A DNA stretch of 64,000 nt from Tamarix chinensis. Its lineage: Eukaryota; Streptophyta; Magnoliopsida; Caryophyllales; Tamaricaceae. Below, piece after piece: positions 58,891 to 64,000 of the stretch. Made by a program: the position numbers and the translations under genes. The notes under the pieces are model-generated. The model was given only the letters and a program-made list of their open reading frames with translations, was not told the DNA's origin and did not search any database. Within the stretch, counting starts at the first letter, position 1; each line of letters begins with the position of its first letter. The DNA is taken from NCBI GenBank assembly GCA_030549775.1, contig CM060180.1, positions 32,647,090 through 32,711,089 on the forward strand, read 5' to 3'.

Positions 58891-60200
58891 ACATCATCCT
58901 AATTACCAAAAATAAATTTCATAAGTTAAAAATATGAAGGAAAAAAAATATGGTCCAAAAAATACAAAGTATTACGGTATAATAACTAATGGAAATTTGC
59001 TAGACAAAAGGATCTAAATTATACTTGTTCAATTACCAAGTTTTGAATCGAACATGTATAAAACCTAGTGTTAGTACCAAATCATAAACACCAATTATAA
59101 CAATGTAATCATACAAGTACCAAATTTTTGAAGGAGCGGCTGCTGTATGAAATTTCCACCGTGCAGATATCAGCATATATATATATATTTTTTAATTTTT
59201 AATTTAATTTAATTTAATTTTTTTTACCGATTAGAACTATTGGATGTTTGTGTTGTTTGAATCTTGCATCTGGCTACTGTCGTACGCTAGTTATTTATAT
59301 TCTAGTTTCGGTGAAAGTCATCTTTCTTTTTCAATTTTAGATTTTGAATTTCGTTATGTATAATTCTATACAGTCTTTATCCAGCAGCCTTTGTCCCTTC
59401 TGTTTATTGCCTACTACGGACGCCTGGTGGAAAAGAGCTCAACATGATCCTCGAGTCAGCTTCTCCGAATATAAAATTATGCGCAAGTGCAAGTCTACTT
59501 TCCGTGCACTACCTTGTAATCAAGCCTACGATTTCACTCAAAATTAAATTCATTTTGCCACTGATGGATAAATCATCTATGTCCCCCAACCCCACCCCAC
59601 CCCAACCCCTCTTCTAAAGATTGAGAGGACTACATCCAAGAACGCAAGTATGGGAATTGAGCCTGCGAATTGTTCCTAAATATGATTGAATTAGCAGATT
59701 GGAAAACATTCTGGCAATACATGGACAGTGGAGATTTCAATATGAAAAATTAAAGGCGGTCTTCTTTTCTTTCAGGGACGAAAAATTCATGCCCCACTCA
59801 GTTGCCAAGCTACGCACATACTAGAATTATATGGCATGGTTCTTCAACTTCTAAGTATGCAAGGAGTAATTAATCTGATTAGCTCTAGTACTGCAATTTG
59901 GGATTAAACTAAACAGACTCGAAGTAATTGGTCGATGCATCTTTTAGTGACAGCCGCCTCAAGCCATATGTACTCGTGATTATTGTACGTATTCCTGATT
60001 TGTGTGTAATGCTTGAACCGACTCCGCCATTTAAATGTGTGGAAAAGGCGAGGGCATTAATTACCCACTTAAGAGAAAATCAATATTGCCTGATAAACTA
60101 GCACTACTGGGTTAGATATTGGTTTTCTTTTATGACTACGAGCTAGATACTCAGGAATAGTTGAAAAAAATAAAATAAAATAAAAATAAAATCCTTCTTC
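58891..60200. other. Intergenic DNA upstream of the first germin-like gene
   Basis: No gene is supported. A frame at 59344-59547 shows no family motif. The last several hundred bases are the presumed promoter region of the gene at 60286. Confidence 0.5.
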
Positions 60201-60208
60201 TATAAATA
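60201..60208 (+). promoter_or_regulatory. TATA box of the plus-strand germin-like gene
   Basis: TATAAATA lies 85 bases before the ATG, preceded by CTTCTTC. Spacing and sequence fit a strong plant core promoter with a short leader. Confidence 0.8.
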
Positions 60209-60285
60209 GATAGGCCAGGGGAGGTGAAGAAAATTGAGGTCAGTACTATATTCTCTAAGAAATTATTGACGGATCATCGGAGCAG

Positions 60286-61117
60286 ATGGCAACTAAGTTT
60301 CTGACATGTATTATAATAGCATTCTCGGCTATGTACTGTTTCATGGCCTATGCCACAGACCCAACTCAACTGCAGGATTTCTGTGTTGGCATCAATAACC
60401 CAATTGAGGGAGGTCGGTGATCCGTCTACCAAATTATATGTACTTTGGAAAAAGTTGAACCGATTATGCTTCTACTTTTTGTTGCTGATTCTGCATGCAT
60501 AATGCTAGAGGCTGATTATCCTTTATGTCCGCTCTGCAGTGTTTGTGAACGGTCTGTTTTGCAAGAACCCAATGCAAGCAAATCCAGAAGATTTCCTCTT
60601 CAAGGGCCTAAACGTCCCAGGAAACACCGACAACAAAGTAGGCTCAAACGTAACCTTAGTCAGCGCAACAAACCTACCCGGACTCAACACCCTCGGCATA
60701 TCATTGGCTCGTATCGATTTCGCACCAAACGGCCTCAACCCACCCCACACACACCCTCGTGCTACCGAGATCCTCACGGTCCTACAAGGCGTCTTGTATG
60801 TTGGATTTGTTACGTCCAATTTGCCCAACGGTGGAAATCAGTTCTTCCCTAAGGTTCTCTACCCAGGTGATGTGTTTGTCTTCCCTCAAGGCCTTATCCA
60901 CTTCCAGTTCAATGTAGGCGGATCGGATGCTGTTGCTATTGCTGGGCTGAGCAGTCAGAACCCAGGAGTTGTTACTATTGCTAACGCTGTGTTTGGCCCT
61001 TCTCCGCCTATTTCTGTTGATGTTCTTGCTAAGGCTTTTCAGCTGGATCCTGACGTGGTTAAGATGCTCCAGTCTGCCTTTGGGTCGGGACCGGCCGGTG
61101 GAGGAGGAAACTATTAG
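60286..61117 (+). CDS. Germin-like protein (cupin), two exons
   Basis: Exons 60286-60412 and 60540-61117 are joined across a 127 bp GT..AG intron (60413-60539), giving 234 residues. Residues 1-23 are a signal peptide (cleavage after AYA). The family start [10 protein letters not shown] follows, with Cys33 and Cys50 placed for the conserved disulfide. Germin box 1 is [10 protein letters not shown], with metal ligands His112, His114 and Glu119; box 2 is [10 protein letters not shown], with His163. These bind Mn in the cupin barrel. Germin-like proteins are secreted, form oligomers in the cell wall and often have superoxide dismutase activity; oxalate oxidase activity is not implied. A potential N-glycosylation site NVT is at 79. 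A glycine-rich tail (GPAGGGGNY) extends it a little beyond the usual length. The exon 1 end and the intron position match the convergent neighbour at 61993-62876. All key residues are present. Confidence 0.95.
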
Positions 61118-61891
61118 TATTAATTAATGGCTGAATCTAGCTGCATAATCAATGGAGCACATACATAAATATCTATATATATATATCATTTATAGATAAC
61201 AGAGGAGGGTGTAAACCCTGTAAAACCTGCTGCTGCTCTTTGTCTTCGGTTCTGTATGTGCTGCTTCTTGTTGTCGTTTGGACTTGTGGTCGAGTGGGGA
61301 GGTTTGAAGGCGTTGGCTGCGTATGTTGTTTCACTGTTTCGTTGTATCAGTCGTGTATGTTGTCTCTTGTCGGATGTTTTTGATAATAAAGCAACGGCTT
61401 CGGGCCTCCTCTAGATCGGATACCGTGATGGACCAGTTGGTAGAAAACAACATTGGCGACATTGCTGTAGTTAGAGTATGTTTAGTTGAGCGCAAACAAC
61501 CGCGGATTTTTAAAATTTATACTATATATTTTAAGTAAATTTAATTTTTAAACATGATAAAACTGTTTGCACCAACGAACGACTAACAAACTAACAGATA
61601 CCAGGACATACACTGAAGCATGGCGTCGGATCTCAAGTCCGACGTTTAACAAACCTCTGAATTAATAGAGTCGCAACCGGCACACTTATCCTATTACTGT
61701 ATGATATATATGCAGCGAAGTATTTCTTATTGCTCCACGGAATGAGTATTAAGGCTAGAAACAAAAACCCATGAAAACAATTCACTTTATTATTAAATCC
61801 AACCACATACAGAAGGAGATCGCGCGACTCATATAGTCATATATGCGTAAATATATATATATATATAAGATAAATCCAGGGAACCCTTTTT
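61118..61891. other. Convergent intergenic region between the two germin-like genes
   Basis: Holds both 3' UTRs. An AATAAA at 61385-61390 (268 bases after the stop) is a possible poly(A) signal for the plus-strand gene. No further gene is supported. Confidence 0.55.
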
Positions 61892-61897
61892 TTTATT
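61892..61897 (-). terminator. Poly(A) signal of the minus-strand germin-like gene
   Basis: AATAAA on the minus strand, about 96 bases past the stop codon. A second copy lies at 61786-61791. Confidence 0.55.
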
Positions 61898-61992
61898 AGC
61901 TACATACTAATATATAAGACTTGAATGAAACATCCAAATCACAGCACGCTCACTTCACGAGCACGGATTGTTCCATCATGTAAATTGATCAA

Positions 61993-62876
61993 TTAAGACG
62001 ATCCAAACGCAGCCTGGAGCTTCTTGACCACGTTGGCATCAAGTTGGAAGGCCTTAGCAAGCACATCAACAGAGATTGGCGGAGTAGAACCAAAAACAGC
62101 ATTGGCAATGGTAATCGTTCCTGGGTTCTGGCTGCTAAGTCCGGATATAGCCAAAGCTTTCGTCTTTCCAACGTTGAACTGGAAGTGAATAAGGCCCTGA
62201 GGGAAGACGAATACATCTCCTTGGTCCAGAACCTTGGTAAAGAGCTGGTTCCCACCATTTGCTAAGTTTGAGGTCACAAAACCAACACAAAGGGTTCCTT
62301 CTATGACAGTGAGGATTTCGGTACCGCGAGGATGAGTGTGAGGCGGGTTAAGACCGTATGGTGCAAAGTCGAGACGAGCGATTGATATGCCGAGGGTGTT
62401 GAGTCCTGGTAAGTTCATTGCACTTACTAAGGTTACGTTGAAGCCTACCTTGTTGTCTGTGTCCCCTGCAACGTTCAAGCCCTTGAATGTGAAATCCTCT
62501 GGTTTAACTTGCATTGGGTTCTTGCAGAACAGACCATTGACAAACACTGCAAGATTTCAACACTCAAGTCAATAGCTAGTCACCGACTGTAAAAACTTAA
62601 TTAAATGTGTGTGGCATGGCTATGTTTGACACAACCAGATGTTATATCGGACTTATGTCTCGAAGTAATCAAACGATAAATTATAGATAGAGCACAGAAC
62701 CCGCTTAAAAAAAAGGGGAAAAAAAGGAAGATAGAGCACAGACCTCCATCAACGGGGCTATTGACGCCAACACAAAAGTCTTGCAGTTGAGTAGGATCAG
62801 TGGCATAAGCTACAGAGGAAGCAATAGCCAAGATCACCATGCAGGCAATCATCATATCTCCCATCGTCTTCATCAT
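61993..62876 (-). CDS. Germin-like protein (cupin), two exons, minus strand
   Basis: Exons 62876-62744 and 62546-61993 are joined across a 197 bp GT..AG intron (62743-62547), giving 228 residues. A signal peptide (about 1-25, ending VAYA) precedes [10 protein letters not shown]. Cys35 and Cys52 form the expected disulfide. Box 1 [10 protein letters not shown] supplies His114, His116 and Glu121; box 2 [10 protein letters not shown] supplies His165, the Mn ligands of the cupin fold. The protein should be secreted to the cell wall, with superoxide dismutase-like or structural roles known for the family. It is very similar to the plus-strand neighbour and shares its intron position, so the two come from a duplication with inversion. 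It lacks the glycine-rich tail and ends AAFGSS. The first ATG of several (M1, M2, M5) was taken; the second or third would also leave a signal peptide. Confidence 0.95.
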
Positions 62877-62981
62877 TGTGTTGTTGCTAGTGTGTAGACA
62901 GAGCGTTCTCAGAGTAACACTGAGCTCAAGTTCTTTTTATTTCTGTATCACTTTGGGGTACATAGCATGAAAATATTTGAT

Positions 62982-62989
62982 TATTTATA
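62982..62989 (-). promoter_or_regulatory. TATA box of the minus-strand germin-like gene
   Basis: TATAAATA on the minus strand, about 106 bases before the ATG, the same octamer as in the plus-strand paralogue. Confidence 0.75.
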
Positions 62990-64000
62990 GCTCATGATTT
63001 GATTCACTAATTCAGACTACGTACGCTAATTATGACTAATTCAATGTGTTGAATAATTATCAGCTTCAAAGGCAGTTGAGCAATTTCAATTTTCTTTGTA
63101 GCAGGTAATGACCTTATCCATTGTTGGAATGTTACGTATAAACCCTTTCGATCAGATGAACACCACTGTAGACATAGCCGTGTCTTAGCTAAGGTTGTTA
63201 GAATCGAAATTTTACCTAGAATTAATTTGAAGGATCATAATCGAATCATAGAATCAATTGCATCCTACCAAAATTGTAAAAATATAAAACTTGTATATTT
63301 ATATGCTATAAAATAATACAGTTTAAGTTAAAAGTATTAAAGGTTGCACTCTTAAACTCTCATATAGTTACTAATTGATTCTAGCAGTTTACAAGTAGTA
63401 TAAATTATTAAAGCTATTTTACATATTAGGAACTATATTAAGTCAACAACATAAAAATAATTTTGTCAATTGAAATGTGAAAATTATAATGAAATTAGGG
63501 GTAGAGGAAATACACAACTCATTTTGTTCAAAATATATAATATTGTTAGCTTAAAGAAAAATATACAGAGAATGAATAAAGCAGATGATAATGAATGAAA
63601 CAATGACAGAACACTATTTTCTATCATTTAAGAGAATATGACTCAAAAAGGTTTTATGTTGGATTTTAAAATTTTGATTAATCAAAATAAAAAAAGGAAA
63701 AAGGAAGTTTTTGCTATAAACACACATGTTAAGTTACTATATGAACCATGTATATACCATAAACTAAAGCTTGTTTGTATTATATGAAGCTAACATGACC
63801 ATAAAAAATACTAATTTTAAATTGAATAAAGCTTAATAATTAATAATACTATAAAATTTAATATAATTTTTTTTTACCATTTTTATGAATATTATATTAT
63901 TTTATCAACAATCAATTTCATTATTTTAATGGTAACTAAGTCATAATTTCTTTGCATGAACTCATTTTTAAGCTTATTATAAAATAATATAGGATTGAAG
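62990..64000. other. Gene-free AT-rich end of the window
   Basis: Upstream region of the minus-strand germin-like gene, then AT-rich DNA without supported features. Confidence 0.55.

Noticed and set aside
59344..59547. 67-residue plus-strand frame upstream of the germin-like gene
   Set aside because: No motif, signal or homologous pattern recognised; its length is within chance expectation.
60445..60852. 135-residue plus-strand frame and the minus frame 60523-60828
   Set aside because: Shadow frames of the germin-like exon 2 and its intron.

Overview
The window is nuclear DNA from a flowering plant. Three things show this: split genes with GT..AG introns, Pol II snRNA promoters with the plant upstream sequence element, and AT-rich intergenic DNA full of plant transposon families (copia, gypsy-type LTRs, an RRM-type L1 LINE, CACTA/En-Spm, hAT-like and Tourist-like elements). 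No monocot-specific snRNA promoter element was seen, so a eudicot or early-diverging dicot is favoured. The species cannot be named from the sequence.

Layout. 1-2159 looks like the right part of a long LTR with a polypurine block. 2160-4860 is a decayed copia polyprotein. 5841-6307 is a short hAT-like element with a perfect 8 bp target duplication. 6742-7660 holds two snRNA genes in the same direction, U4 then U5, each with its own upstream element. 7740-8091 (minus) carries what look like the last two exons of an unrecognised gene. 10397-17004 is a CACTA-like element split by a 3.6 kb solo LTR (11644-15227, perfect TTTAT duplication). Its right part, with flanking DNA, lies in a large direct tandem duplication (copy 1 14310-20250, copy 2 20251-27942). 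The copies differ by a 1.7 kb indel, a 193 bp indel and a 231 bp MITE, yet share an 871 bp block with no difference seen between clearly diverged flanks. 28.0-33.4 kb has promoter-like motifs and a possible long 5' leader intron. It leads to an intact gene at 33360-33881 for a twin-CX9C mitochondrial protein resembling MIC19 of the MICOS complex. 35367-45763 is a nearly full-length but dead LINE, interrupted by a hAT-like element that is itself interrupted by a 4.15 kb CACTA element. 45.8-58.9 kb is AT-rich repeat DNA: microsatellites, hAT-like elements, a long gypsy-type LTR, a SIRE-like copia 3' end and a LINE 3' fragment. 60.2-63.0 kb holds two intact germin-like protein genes that face each other.

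Host functions supported are few: spliceosomal RNAs U4 and U5 (tri-snRNP), one probable mitochondrial inner-membrane organising protein, and two secreted, apoplastic Mn-binding cupins. The rest is mostly a layered record of transposition, duplication and possible gene conversion.
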